Source: Bidens hawaiensis (taxonomy: Eukaryota; Streptophyta; Magnoliopsida; Asterales; Asteraceae). From it: a stretch of 64,000 nucleotides of DNA. The notes under the pieces were generated by a model. The model saw nothing but the letters and a program-made list of their open reading frames with translations, was not told the DNA's origin and ran no database searches. The number at the start of each line of letters is the position of its first letter. The first letter of the stretch is position 1. The stretch lies in contig JAIQDT010007350.1 in the NCBI GenBank assembly GCA_021521415.1, positions 44,953 to 108,952 on the forward strand. The letters run 5' to 3'. Positions 34,148-46,655 of this stretch are shown piece by piece. The position numbers were made by a program, and so were the translations under genes.

Positions 34148-35682
34148 CCTAAAACATACAAAGAAGCCCTGACCGAGGAGAGCTTTGTCAATGCGATGCA
34201 AGAGGAACTACTGCAATTTGAGAAGCTCGGGGTCTGGAAATTGGTTGATTTGCCTGAGGATAAGAAACAGATTAACACCAAATAGGTGTTCAAGTGTAAA
34301 CGAGATGAGAATGGAATCATTGTCAGAAACAAAGCAAGACTTGTTGTGTTGGGTTTTAACCAGAGGGAAGGTATCGACTACAATGAAGTTTATGCACCAG
34401 TCGCAAGGCTAGAAGCTATTCGGATCTTTCTGTCATTTGCTTCTTGGAAGGTTTCAAAGTCTACCAGTTAGATTTCAAGTCTGCACTCCTTAACGAAAAA
34501 ATCAGTGAAGAAGTCTACGTGGGATAGCCACCGGGGTTTGTCGATCCAATCCACAAAGACAAAGTGTATCTACTTGATAAAGCCCTATACGGTCTCCATC
34601 AGGCCCCGAGAGGCTGGTATGAGACGTTGTCTCAACATCTTTTGGAAAATGGGTTTATCAGAGGAACCGTCGACTGTACACTCTTCACCAAATTTGTTGA
34701 TATCATCTTTGGGTCGACAAACGATGTTCTGTGTAAGCAATTTGAAGAAGTAATGAAGAAGAAGTTCGAGATAATTGCAATGGGGGAGATGAAATTTTTC
34801 CTTGGACTTCAAGTAAAACAGTTGTCAGATGGTATCTTCATCCATCAGACCAAGTATGTCAACGGCGTATTGGCGAAGTTCAACTTGACTGAAGCAATGG
34901 CTATCAGTACTCCTCTACCATTGAATCATGGTATCGGCCCTGATCCCAACGGGGAGAAGGTTGACCAAACTTTATACCGATCCATGATAGGCTCATTGAT
35001 GTATCTTACTACTTCTCGGGCAGACATCATGTATGCCACATGTTTATGCGCCCGATATCAATCGAACCCAAAGGTCTCACATCTCATGATAATCAAAATA
35101 ATTCTACGTTATCTCAAGGGATTTCCGGGGATCGGTCTCTGGTATCCTAAAGACGATGAGTTTGTGTTAAAGGCATACTCCGATTCAAACTATGAAAGCT
35201 GTAAGCTGAATTCCAAATCTACAACGGCAGGGTGTCAGTTCTTCGGCAAGCGTCTTGTCACCTGGCAATGCCAGACACAAACCACGATTTCGTTGTCTAC
35301 TTGTGAAGCTGAGTATATAGTTGGTTCCAGTTGCTGCTCTCAGGTTCTTTGGATACAACAACAAATGCGGGACAACGGTTTGAATTTTCTTACTACCCCT
35401 ATCTTCGTAGATAATAATGTAGCTATTTCCATCACTAAGAATCTGGTAAACCACTCTAAAACTAAGCATATTGAGATACGGTATCACTTCATTCGTAATT
35501 GCTACGAAAAAAAGTTGATTACCGTAGACAAAATTCACATCGATAAACAAAAAGAAGATCTTTTCACCAAAGCTTTTGATAAGTCACGATTTCAATACTT
35601 ATTAAAACTAAATGGTTTTAAAGTTTTGGGCTGTGTTGATAAGAGGGTTACCGAGATAACAGGTGTTCTGGATACCTTGTGA
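34148..35682 (+). pseudogene. Reverse transcriptase and RNase H of copia element B
   Basis: RT blocks include [19 protein letters not shown] and [13 protein letters not shown]. The catalytic Y-V-D-D block is gone: C-T-L-F-T-K-F-V-D runs straight into I-I-F-G-S-T-N-D (about 34680-34715), an in-frame deletion of roughly a dozen residues between two V-D words. The last 372 codons (34564-35682) are otherwise open and include copia RNase H (A-Y-S-D-S-N-Y, S-T-C-E-A-E-Y, D-N-N-V-A-I-S, R-Y-H-F-I-R). Three frames are used before 34564. Confidence 0.88.
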
Positions 35683-36900
35683 CCAAACATCAGAGTTAAA
35701 ATTTTGTTTGTAAATATTTTTTTGTATAGTTTTAGATTTTAGAGGGAGAAATTTTCATGAAAAACCAAAAACATCGAAAAAGTTGGAAAAGCCAAAAACA
35801 ATATAAATTCAAAAATGTCAAAAACATTAAAAAGGGTTGTTCCCCAGAAAATGAGTTTTTAAAGAAAAAAGGGAAGATGATAGTACATTGATCATCTGGT
35901 CCCAAATCCAGTAAAAAGTAGGCACTAAAGGCTGAGTTCTTAAATGTATTGGTGCTTTGGTAGGCCTTAAAACAAACAAGTAAGTGAAAATAAGTGTTAT
36001 AAACTTAAATTGCCAAATTGATGGGGTGTTACTTTCTAGCAAAAAGTCTTGATAATGATGGCAGAAATGTAAATAGCTGGTCATACTCAAGCCTTTTAAA
36101 CAGAATGATTGGTTAAATTTGTTAAAAACATAGCTTTTAGTAAGTGGTTAACGCTTCAACGATGTATGGTCTTATGGCCTTAAATCCTGTATTGATGGGA
36201 TGCTTTAAGGTTCCTGGATCCATCGGGTCTTTATGCGGTTTATCTTCTAGGTATTCATTTCGATGAATATTTTAAAATGCATAAAAAGCGAACCCACAGT
36301 TCAAGCTGATTTATAAGTCATTAAAAATGATCGCATATGTACTTATGTACTAAATTCTTTACTGACTTAATCAAAATCCGCTGTTAGACACATGTTGTCC
36401 CCTTGCTCGTGTCTTATTACCATTAAGAAACGGACCACAAGGGAAACAATGTATGCAAGCCGACAGATGAAATCGTGCATACTCATCCGTGGGAAAGGAC
36501 CTTAGGGTATTGCTTGATAACGGGGGTATTTCTTGTAGTGGGGATTATTTGCTTATATACTTTAAATAAAAGTCTTTTTATCTTCTGATTCTAAGGTTTA
36601 AGTCAAGTTGGGGTGACTGTGTAGAAAATTAAATTATGCCAGAATCAAGATTAGAACTGATAAATCCTGAAATCTTGTGCTTAATTGAACCAATTAAATG
36701 TATTACAGAAATTTCTGAACCATTTGTTTAGGGAGGTTTAAGTGGACAACAATACCATTGACCGACTTAACAACTGTTATAATAAACACTGAAAATAAAT
36801 CTGTGATGGAAGGGAAATTTGGTCAATATGATTCCCTGCTCAAACTCACAAAAACATGTGAATTTTGTACTAATATCTAGTTTCTTTTGTCAGTTGTTAA
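35683..36900 (+). other. Post-pol noncoding module of B
   Basis: No coding sequence. Closely parallels C (48459-49620) and, more distantly, the minus strand of Athila A (2290-1085). A very conserved stretch is about 36145-36215 (gcttcaacgatgtatggtct, ccttaaatcctgtattgatg) and another about 36500-36535 (attgcttgataacgggggta). Starts with a short purine tract agagggagaaa near 35741 resembling an internal polypurine tract. Confidence 0.7.
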
Positions 36901-37194
36901 ATTTCATTTGATATTTGTTTCTATTGAAAAACCAAAAAGATTTTCTTTTTGATTTAGTTTTCGACTCTTGATGTGCGGGTGAACTATCTTTCCGGGATTT
37001 TTCATTGGACAACAAATCTTGTTATGTTTTATATCAAAATCAAAAGATCAAAACGTTTATCTATTTTATGCAAGGTCATTAATTTGAACTTGGTTGACAG
37101 TAGTTTTTCACAAAAACAAGCTTATTAAGTTATTCTTATAATGTACAAGGACATTAATTTGTACTTGGGACATTACAGTGGTGTGAATTGGACG

Positions 37195-38070
37195 AAATGA
37201 CTGATTAAAGCATGTGTTTATGCAACGCATAAGTTGAGAAACTTATACCGCATATAAGTTATACGCAACGTAAGTCTTTCAACTTATACGCCGCATAAGC
37301 CTGTGTATATATAGATAGTTATACGCCACATAAGTATATACTTATACGTCTGATTGTCTAAATTATCTTTGCTTTGATTTTATTTTTTCCACACAAATCT
37401 TGCTGTTATTTTGATTGTGGTTATTTGATTTGGTGATTTACACACCAATTCAGATCATAAAGGTTAGTTGGTGATTACAGATTTAATGATGAATAGTAAC
37501 CGTGTTCACGTATAAGTTGAAATTGATAAGAATAATCCAGTTTTAATGCAAAACATAATTGATTAATCTTTTGATTGATGTTACAAGTGTTGTGTAAACA
37601 TTTATTTGGATTTTAATGGATTGTTTTTGATAGATCTGAAAAGCAAGAGTTATCCGTTCATATGCCATGATTTTTGACCAATTAAACATGCTAATATCAT
37701 AAAATTGATCTCAAATGTATACTAAACAGACTTAAACGATGCTTGGGTGATAGGTGTTAAATTCTAATTGTTTGCAGATTCGAAATTTTGATTTTGGTCA
37801 AAATATAGACTTATACGGCGTATATGTTTTAGACATATACGGAGTATAAGTTATAGGTTGACCAAAGTCAATGACCAAACATATACGTTGATGGACTTAT
37901 ACGTTATTTAGATATATACGTTGGTCTCACACTTATACGTTACTTAGACAAATACCTTAGAAAGTACTTATATGTTAAATCAGACTTTTACGTTGGTTTG
38001 GACTTATACGTAGATATATACAGATACGCTGAATAGAACTTATATGATTAATAGATCTTATCCGTTGATT
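37195..38070 (+). promoter_or_regulatory. Pre-ORF3 cluster of cgtata/tatacg words in B
   Basis: I count 13 exact cgtata or tatacg words, mostly as cttatacg and catatacg, in two groups (37203-37350 and 37800-38025). They include head-to-head pairs such as cttatacggcgtatatg. The cluster ends about 40 bases before the third ORF's ATG. The same word family is in B's LTR and leader. A role in driving the third ORF is inference. Confidence 0.45.
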
Positions 38071-38110
38071 GAATTCAATGCTAACATGTGTATCAGTTTT
38101 GTGTTTTCAG

Positions 38111-40408
38111 ATGGGTAAGAAACCAAAAGTTACTAATCCTAAGCACAACATCTGTACTTATCTGAACGAAGAGGATCCTAAATCAGTGAAGTTCAAAGTG
38201 ATTTTGCCATTTCTGAAAAGATCAAGAATCTACAAAGCCATTACACATTCAGTAGATCCTTATGAGAGTATTGTGACTAAATTTTGGAAGACTACCAAGG
38301 TATTTGGAGCTGATATTTAGGCCACTGTACAAGGTCAGAAGATTGTGGTGAATGATCTTGATGAAAGAATGGTGAAAGGTTGCATGCTCCGGATGGGTTA
38401 CAGAGACACTTTGAACAAGATTGTTTTTAGAAAGACTGCATTATCCAGGCCATTCAAGTATCTTGCTCATATTATGATTCATTGACTTGGACATCGAAAA
38501 GGAGGTTACGAGGAGATTCTATATTACCAGATGAGCACGATGGCTGCTTTGTGTTTGAATGTAAAGTACAATTTCTCACGCATGTTTCTTGACAACATGA
38601 AGATGAATTTTGAAGTGGATATATGATTGCAATATCTTAGGTTTATGCAGATGTTTGTTGAGGACGTATTTCCAAATGTCATTAAGGAGGGGCCTAGGAT
38701 CTTTCTAGATCATGTCACTAGGAATAATCTGGCTAAGTTAGCTTCGTATAGACATGTGAAAGAAGCTGATATTCCTAAGTTCAGAGGATTATTTGGACAT
38801 CTCAAGAAACCTAACTATGTGGCTTCGTCTGATAATAAGTGAAGAAATGATGGAAATGATTCTGATCGGGCTGAAGAAGAAAGATTAAGTCTAGAATTTA
38901 AACCAGTTGGCAAAAGGTTTATCAACATTGAGTCTGATATAGAAGGTGAGTTTGTTACACCTAAGAAGAAAAAGCAGAATATTATGAAGAAAGAGTTTGT
39001 AACACCAGTCACATAAGAAGAAGTATATTCGGCAACATCTGAGAAGGTTCCTGAGGAAACAGAGTCAAATTTAGAAGGCAGAAGGATGAGATTAGCTAAT
39101 CCGAGAGCTAAGTTTGAGAAACGAGCTGAAAGGTTCAAAGAAACGTAGGTCTACAAATGATCAAGACGAGACTTACATGCCTAAAGATGTTGTTGGGAAG
39201 TCAGTTAATCCAAAGAATGTTCGTATTAAAAGAAAGTCAAAAAGGGCTACTTCACCAAAGTTGAAACTCATTGATGAGCCAGATAGTGAAGAACCAGAGG
39301 TGATTGTGACTCCTATCAATCTAGCATTTGTGGTTGAGGAACCAGTTGTTGATTTAGGCAGAGATGATAATATTTTAAAGACACCAGTTGTGGAACCATC
39401 CCCACAGTTCAAGTATCGCATGTTTCACCAAAGGCAACTGAAAAAGTTCCTAATTTTAGCTTACCGTCTCTTAATGCTAGTTGATTTAGAGATTTTCCTA
39501 CTTTTAGAGATCATGACTCGTTAAAGACTATTGTGACTGAACAAGGGATTAGAATTGATAGTCTGGTGGTTGAGAATGAGCGGCTGAGGAAAGAGAATAC
39601 TGAACAAAGAAAGATCATTGAAGATGGTGAGATAAGACGAAAACAACAAGCTGACTTGTTAAATCTTCATATGAGACCGAGTGTTCACAAGAGTATATGG
39701 TGGTGAAGCTCTGTTTGAAGAAATTAATTTCACAATGCAATATGACCAAGATCGTGTTGACTCTAAGGGTAAAGGGAAGGTTGATGAACCAACTGTACAT
39801 TTTGATATTCTAGAAGTTGGTGGATCATCATCGGGAATTGTACATATTGATGAACCAGAACAAGTAGTTGAGCCGGTGATAGAACCATTGATTGAGCAGG
39901 TTGTTACTAAACCAGTTGTTGCAGAGACTGTAATACCTAATGAGCCAGAGGATGAGGATGATAAAGAAGATGAGGAATTATTAGATTATGGAGATTCTCC
40001 ATCTTATGATGATAATGATGATGATGATCAGGATGATCCGAGTGCTGGTGGTGGTTTGGGTGTTTCAGTTGGTTCTGGTACAAGTGCAAGTGTTGAATCT
40101 ATTGTCGAACCAGTGATCGAAAATGAACCTACTCAAGAACAACATCATACACATGGTAACGTTGAAGAACTTGAAGTACTTGATGTTGATCCTATAACTT
40201 ACAAGCCTCATGTGAGATTTTCATCTACTGGAGAAGAATTAGAAGAAGGTGAAATTGAAGTTACTCGAGCAGATCTTGTGTTTGTATTTAAGAAAGACTT
40301 GAGTTTGGTTGGTGAAAATATTCTTGTTAATGAGAAGATTGAACGAGAAGAATTGGAAAAGGAACCAGTGACATATGTGAATGCCGCTGATCGTGTATTT
40401 CTAGAGTT
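38111..40408 (+). pseudogene. Third ORF of copia element B, N-terminal and central part
   Basis: Unrecognised function. Starts MGKKPKVTNPKHNICTYL at 38111, homologous to C's ORF (S-H-N-I-C-A-Y-L). Domain order: N-terminal globular part with R-S-R-I-Y-K-A-I (to about 38830), basic/acidic linker, a predicted coiled coil (V-E-N-E-R-L-R-K-E-N, about 39560-39660), then a very acidic stretch (D-D-N-D-D-D-D-Q-D-D, about 40000-40030) and an E-E-G-E-I-E-V block. Stops at 38318, 38482, 38623, 38840 and 39014; frame change near 39100. Interrupted at 40408 by C and resumed at 59895. Confidence 0.75.
40404..40408. repeat. Target-site duplication of C, left (gagtt)
   Basis: gagtt here pairs with gaatt at 59890-59894 (one substitution). 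Both sides encode Leu/Glu-Phe in the frame of B's third ORF, consistent with a single insertion. Confidence 0.75.
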
Positions 40409-40905
40409 TGATTTAATACATGTTTTGTACGTCTCGGTCTTTGTCAGGGCATTAGTGTAATAGTTTAGTATTATAGGGGTTATAATGTAAAATGCCATTC
40501 GCTCTATTGTAAGTTACATTCGTTACCCCGTAACGAATGTAACACATTCGTATTAAATGTAAGCTCATTCATTAACCTTGTTTAACGAATGAGATAACGA
40601 ATGAGGGCTATTCGTTATGTTTAAAGTGTATTAACGAATGAAATGTTCATTCGTTTATGTTAATGTAACGAATGACACATCCGTTAAGTGTTAACTTAAT
40701 GAATGTAGTCATCCCCTATATATACCCTGTAATGTATTCATTAATGTAACAGTTCTGATTATCCTATTTCCCTCTCGTTACTCTACCAAAATATCCTCTC
40801 AATACACACACTTCACACACCTAAAGTAATACTGTCTAATCGTATTCATACATAACAAATGCATCGTTGTAATCACAAGATCTAGATCCACATCATGCTC
40901 TTTCA
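40409..40905 (+). repeat. 5' LTR of C
   Basis: Starts tgatttaatacatg (the other copies start tgttaatacatg) and ends gctctttca. U3 has nine exact attcgt/acgaat words between 40515 and 40680, then the TATA box ctatatatacc (40716-40726). A perfect palindrome with 14-base arms (gttacattcgttac) and centre ccc lies at 40513-40543. Confidence 0.93.
40505..40726 (+). promoter_or_regulatory. U3 promoter of C: attcgt/acgaat cluster plus TATA box
   Basis: Nine exact copies of attcgt or its complement in about 170 bases, several as inverted pairs, immediately upstream of ctatatatacc. The same words are kept in D's LTR (12195-12385) and the other C copies. An enhancer or factor-binding array is the likely meaning; this is inference. 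Confidence 0.55.
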
Positions 40906-40907
40906 AG

Positions 40908-40919
40908 TGGTATCAGAGA
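40908..40919 (+). other. Primer binding site of C (tRNA-iMet)
   Basis: tggtatcagaga, two bases after the LTR end. Confidence 0.9.
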
Positions 40920-41805
40920 CTCGGATCTGATCCTCGATGCTATTCGTTGTTTAACCGTATTGATTCATCAATTAGTGAAGTAATTCATGATGAATTAATC
41001 AAGTATAGGAGTCAATTGAGTTCGGGTGAAACAGAGTTTCATTTTAAGTGTAATTGGACCGATATGATAGTAATTATGATTAAAGTTAAGGTAATCTGGA
41101 ACGAGTGATGGCGGATTGAGTACGGATTGTTGTGGAATTGGATTATGTTTGATTAAATTGATAAGTGAATTGAGATTTTGAATCGGTTGACTTATGACGA
41201 GTGGTTAACTGGATAATTGAGGTCCGGATTTGAGTGTTTGTGATTGCGAACTAACATAGTGAGGATTAGAATTGAATTACGAACATATTGATATTGGTTT
41301 TAGGATGAATAAGTAAGATTTGAACGGATTTGAAGTTTGGATTGAATTTCAGACCTGATGAAGATTTGAATACTCATTCGTTACAATGAAGATTGATTCG
41401 TTAAGTCTTAACTGCCCATTCGTTACGTTTTAACTGCTCATTCGTTAAAACTTAACTGCTTATTCGTTAAATTCTTAGCCATTTGTTATTCAAATTACAT
41501 TCGTTAAATCTGATTCCTTATTCTGATTCCTTATTCATTCAAGCTGATTCGTTATATACATTCTTCATTCCTCATTCGCTTAACCCATTCGTCTATACTC
41601 TTTCGTTATCCACTTTCGTTTCAATTCTTCACGAATATCGATCCATTCGTTAATCAGCTCATTCGTGTAAATCATTTAACGAATATCATTCATTCATTAA
41701 AAGTTGCAACTCACATTCGTTACTGTTTCTTCATTCGTGTGAACAGTAACCTTAAGTTTTAAGCATTGACAATTTTGGTCCTTGAAGTTTAACAATTGTT
41801 TACTC
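40920..41805 (+). other. 5' leader of C
   Basis: Noncoding, nearly 900 bases. The second half (41370-41740) is dense in cattcgtta-type words, here mostly in one orientation (cattcgtta, gattcgtta), with phrases such as ttaactgcncattcgtta repeated about every 20-25 bases at 41405-41475. No gene seen. Confidence 0.7.
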
Positions 41806-43193
41806 ATGGCGTCACAAAACGTTTCTTACTATGCATTAGCATCTCAGAATGCATTGATACAACAGATGCTAACCATGGACAATGAAATTGGCAGTCACAA
41901 CAAATGTCCTAAATTGCTAAAACTATCTGACTTTGCTCGGTGGAAACCGAGGTTTCGTGCTCACTTGGGATCTGTACATCCTAGTAGCGTACGTTTTCTC
42001 GATGACGTGTATGCGGCAACCCTGGTAGGTAGTGACAACATGGGTTAGACGCCGAAGGAATTCAAACACTATGAAGCCCAAGAACTGAAAGATTATGAAA
42101 GTGAGACAAAAGCTTACTCAGTCTCAAGATGACTTTACCAGAACAAATCTTTCATCTATACAGTACCATTAAGAACTGTGCTTCATTGTTCACAACTTTG
42201 AAAACATGAAGTTTGGTGAATACTCTCGAGAGTAAAAAGACTCTCGTAAAATTTCAATTCAGAAATTTTATTTTGATGAAAAATGAGACGGTTGAAGAGA
42301 TGATTAATCGATTTAGTCATCTGATTGTGGAGATATCAAGTGTTAATCTTGAGCCAACTGAAACAGATAAGATTGATACGCTGAAGAATGCCTTGCCCCA
42401 TTCATATTCAACTTTCCTATTTGTATTGAAGGAAAATGGTTTCTTTCGAAACACCGAGCTTACTGCTGTACAATTTATCAATAGGATTGAGGAAATGGAA
42501 TTTGATATCAAATGTCAAAATTCGATGAAGGAAAATCAAAACCAACATTCCTCAAACCAGAATCCTTTAGTTTATGGAGGAGCAATGCCAGCTAATCATT
42601 CTTCAAGTTCTTTTCCAATTAATGCGTTCTTTGCTCAAGCTCAAGAAGAAATTCCTAATGTCAACAGTCTGCCTAACATATGCTTTATGGACAATGGAGC
42701 CAATGCAGGCACAAATGCTCCAGCTTCAAACATGCCTAAAGTAAATCTTCAAGAGGCTGAACAACAGTTTGCATTTCTATGCGCGTTCATGACTTCGTAT
42801 GAACAGCTTGTTGGAAGCAAAATAGCCACGAGTGAATTAATAAATGAAGACTATGATCAAATCGACCCTGATGATCTTGAGTTAATGGATCTCAAGTGGA
42901 ACATGGCTATGATTGCCAGGAAAGTCAAGAGATTTATGCAGAGAACTAGGAAAGATCTTCCTACTTTGAATAAGAGGGTTGGATTTGATAAACTGAAAGT
43001 GAAATGTTACAATTTCGGGGACTTTGGCCATTTTGCCAAAGAATGCAATAAACCAAGAAAAGAATATTCTGGTCCACGCAATTCAGATAGATCTTCAGGA
43101 AAGAATTCATCCAGTGGGGATAAGAGTAAGACGACTTCAGCTGGTGGTGAACAAGATAAGTCTCCAGCTACTCAAGTTGTTGTGGTAAATTAA
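41806..43193 (+). pseudogene. Gag of copia element C
   Basis: Start at ATG 41806 (MASQNVSYYALASQNALIQQ). The opening block C-P-K-L-L-K-L-S-D-F-A-R-W matches B. TAG at 42046 and an indel before 42213 break it, then 326 codons are open: E-E-M-I-N-R-F, a Gln/Asn-rich part, D-Y-D-Q-I-D-P-D-D-L-E, W-N-M-A-M-I-A-R-K. The zinc knuckle reads C-Y-N-F-G-D-F-G-H-F-A-K-E-C (43005-43046); the second Cys is Phe. TAA at 43191 ends it. Confidence 0.85.
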
Positions 43194-45045
43194 GTCGTTG
43201 ACTGGTCTCAACATTTACTGGGTAATCAAGCAAATGTGGCTATTGTTGAACCAGTTGAGAAGTTCGAAGATGCAAGCAGTGATAATGTATCTGACGAAAG
43301 TGATTCATTTGACTCTGAAACTGATACTAATCAAAGTTCATCATCTCAGACTGAAACAATTCATGTTCAAGTTGAATCTTATGCCTGTATGGCTATGATT
43401 GATGAGGTATGTTCTAAACCTCAAATTAATGTATCTGAATCCTCAACTTAAGTGATTGAGTGTGCTGAATGTGCTGTACTCAAAGCCAAACATGAAACAA
43501 CTTTAAATTAGAACACTACTCTCTCAAAAGATCATTTCATGATCAATGAATGCTGTAGACAGAAATCAAAACTACTAGAGCAATCAACACTTAAAATTCA
43601 AAATCTGTTTGAAAGCAATAATGATCTTAAAGTTGAGATTCAGTGTAAGATTATCGTTGTTGATCAACATTTTCAGGAGATTCTTCTACTCCGAACCTGT
43701 ATTTCGAAACTTGAAAAATGAAATAATGGAACTTAAAAACAAACTTGGAAAATTTCGAGATTCCTCGTTTCTTTTAAATGAAATCATTGAAGTAAACCAT
43801 ACTCATAAGAAAAATGGAAGAGCAGGATTAGGATATGTCGAGATTCCTCCTCCTTTTAAGGAAGATTACACTAGAATTCCCGATGTGGAAAAATGCTCAG
43901 ATATGCCTACTGTTAAATCTAAGGATGTTGATTCAACCAAAACTACTCGACAAATGATTCATATCAAAAGTAAAGCTGTCTTTACCAAAACTGAATTGGA
44001 TGGTTCTATCGAGGAGTTGTCTGAACCAGATGAGATTGTCAAAAATAAGAATATACTTGTTGACAATCACATTCTGTGTGAACCTGAAGAGTTTGAGAAA
44101 GCTGTTTATGGCTCAAAGTCTTCGGGTAGTTCAGCAAAAAAATCTAATGTAAGTTCTAACTTGAAGAAATCAGATAAACCGACTGTAACTGATGAGGAGT
44201 TGATGAAATTCGTCAATCCTCAATCTGTTTCTTCGAATGGGAAAGTATTTAAGTTAAAGGGTTTATCCAAAGTTTTTTCGAACAAGGAAGTTCCATTGAT
44301 CCTTCTTAAACCCGAAATGATTGAAAGTGTATATCAGGATGACACTTTAAAGGTTACCAAAGTTGAACAAAAATTCTATCAATCAAAATCTGTTAATGTT
44401 CAAGAAAAATCAAGAAATAATGTGTTTAAACCTATCAAATTTGTAAAATCATCAGGATTGGAGAATTCTTCAAATTCAACAAATCTTGAATTCTATCAGA
44501 CCAAAAAGGGTTTAAAACATGAAATTCCAAAGACGGTAACATTTCAGAAACATAAAGTTGATATTCATAAATCTTTGCTACCAAATAAGACCTGTACTTC
44601 ACCACCAAAATCTTTAGACTCTCGTTTATGTTTTAAATGTGGTGAACCTGGCCATGTCTCTAAGAAATGTAAAGCGAAGATAGATGATATCAAACCCTCA
44701 TCAACTCGAAAGACTGATTTGTTTAAAAATTTAAAAGAAAATCAAGTTGATAAGTGTGTCATAATGTATTCCAATATCAATCCAAAGAAGGTTATTCGGG
44801 TTGATTCTGATAATGTTTCAAACAAATTCGTTGATCGTGCTCAACCTATTTGTCAAAACACTGATTCAGGAAGAATACGTGATGGGTACTTAAAGAAGAA
44901 AGCTAAGAAACTTTTCACTTATTCTCAAGTCCCGAATATTAGTTTTAATTTATATGATTCTCCGAAAGTATCAAAGGGAGAGCCCAAGACTGAGGCTTGA
45001 GCTACCTTTTTGAACTAATCTTTTTACCTTGTTGTGTAGAGTTCA
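43194..45045 (+). pseudogene. Gag-protease linker of C with a second zinc knuckle
   Basis: About 1.8 kb, as in B. An acidic Ser/Asp/Glu stretch (43236-43450), a Cys/His-containing coil-like part (43450-43720), a frame change, then 463 codons open (43609-45000) rich in Lys/Ser with C-F-K-C-G-E-P-G-H-V-S-K-K-C (44629-44670), a correctly spaced C-x2-C-x4-H-x4-C knuckle. Three stops follow between 44998 and 45040, where the sequence resembles a plant 3' splice site (ctaat, T-rich run, gtgtag). Confidence 0.65.
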
Positions 45046-46655
45046 TCTAGATCCGGGTCAAGTCACAAGTGGATTTTGGATAGTGGATGTTCTCGGCATA
45101 TAACTGGCAACCTGGACCTTCTAAACAATGTTAAAGATATTCAAGGGGGTTATGTGACATTTGCTGGTAACAACGGTGGGTTGATAACAAAGGAAGGAGA
45201 AGTTTCAAACGGGAAAGTGACGTTTGAATAAGTTAATTATTGTGAAAAAGTGGATCATAATTTGTTGAGTGTTTCAAAAATTTGTGATAAACAATATACC
45301 ATAGTTTTCACAGACAAGGAATGTGTTATCCTTCAACCGGGATACACAATTCTTGAAGAAATGGTTGTTATGAGATCACCTCGATCGAATGATATTTATG
45401 TCCTAGACATGAATCTTAATGTAAACGTTTCTCCTTCAGAAACGTGTTTTATCTCCAAAGCTACGGAAAAAGATACGATTCTTTGGCATCAACGTATGGG
45501 ACACATCCATGCGCTCAAAATTAATCATTTGTTCTCAAATGACTTGGTAGATGGTGTAACCCTTAAGAACTTCAAGTTGAATGATCACTGCGTCGCTTGC
45601 AAGAAGGGAAAACAAAAGAAGAAGTCACACCTGTGTAAATCGATTAATTCCATTATTACACCCCTAGAAGGTCTTCATATGGATTTATTTGGTCCTGTGA
45701 ATCGTGCTAGCATCGCGGGTGATTTTTATTGCTTGGTCGTGACTGATGATTTTTCACGATACTCTTGGGTGTTATTTATAGGATCTAAAGATCAGACTCC
45801 TGTATTGATTCAGAATCTTATCACGAAGATAGAATCACTTTACAAACTGAAAGTGAGACGAATTCGTAGTGATAATGGTACTGAATTCAGGAATAATGTA
45901 TTGGATTTCTTCTGCATTCAGAAGGTATTCATCGTGAATTCCGTGCGCCGTATGTTTCTCAACAAAACCGTTTATTTGAAATAAAGAATCGTACGTTGAT
46001 CGAAGATGCGAGAACAATGCTTGCTGATTCTAAGCTTCCAGTTCAGTTCTGGAATGAAGTTGTGAATATAGCGTGCTATACGCTGAATCGGGTACTAACA
46101 GTAAAGAAGTTCCAGAAGACAAGTTACGAACTTCTGAATCATCGTAAACCAAATTTAAAGTACTTAGAACCATTTGGGTGTCCCTGTACTATTTTGAAGA
46201 GAGATGTCGGTAAATTTGAAGAAAAGGAATTTGAGGGTTATTTCTTGGGATACAATTCTATGAAGAAGCGAATCTTCAATATTTCTTCTGGTTGTGTGGA
46301 AGAGTGGTACCATGTTGATTATCAAAGCTATACCACTCCACCTACAGGGAAGGGTACCGATTGGATGTTTGATTACGACGGTTTATTTAATTCGTTTACA
46401 TCAACCATTGAAGACATATCTGAAGATTTTATTCGATCTTATTTGGAGGAACAATGTCTTCCAATTCCTAGTTCTTCGTATGTTGATGTGGATGACTCTC
46501 CTAACGTATCAGAGATATCGAATGATATTTCTGAGTCTTCCGATGAAGCTGATTTTGTTGATTCATCGTCAGGTCCATTAGAGGATGCTACAGACACAAA
46601 CGAGCCTATTCTAATTGATGATGACACTCCAACTGTCTCTATAGAAACATCATAG
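45046..46655 (+). pseudogene. Protease and integrase of copia element C
   Basis: The protease motif is W-I-L-D-S-G-C-S-R-H-I-T-G (45070-45108), with TAA at 45229 soon after. The integrase has an intact finger (W-H-Q-R-M-G-H and H-C-V-A-C-K-K-G-K), first Asp in H-M-D-L-F-G-P, second in R-S-D-N-G-T. A frame change near 45925 precedes the Glu segment (F-E-I-K-N-R-T, about 45977-45990). The C-terminal part (45996-46655) carries R-K-P-N-L-K-Y-L-E-P-F-G-C-P and an acidic tail. The triad residues appear present but split over two frames. Confidence 0.87.
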
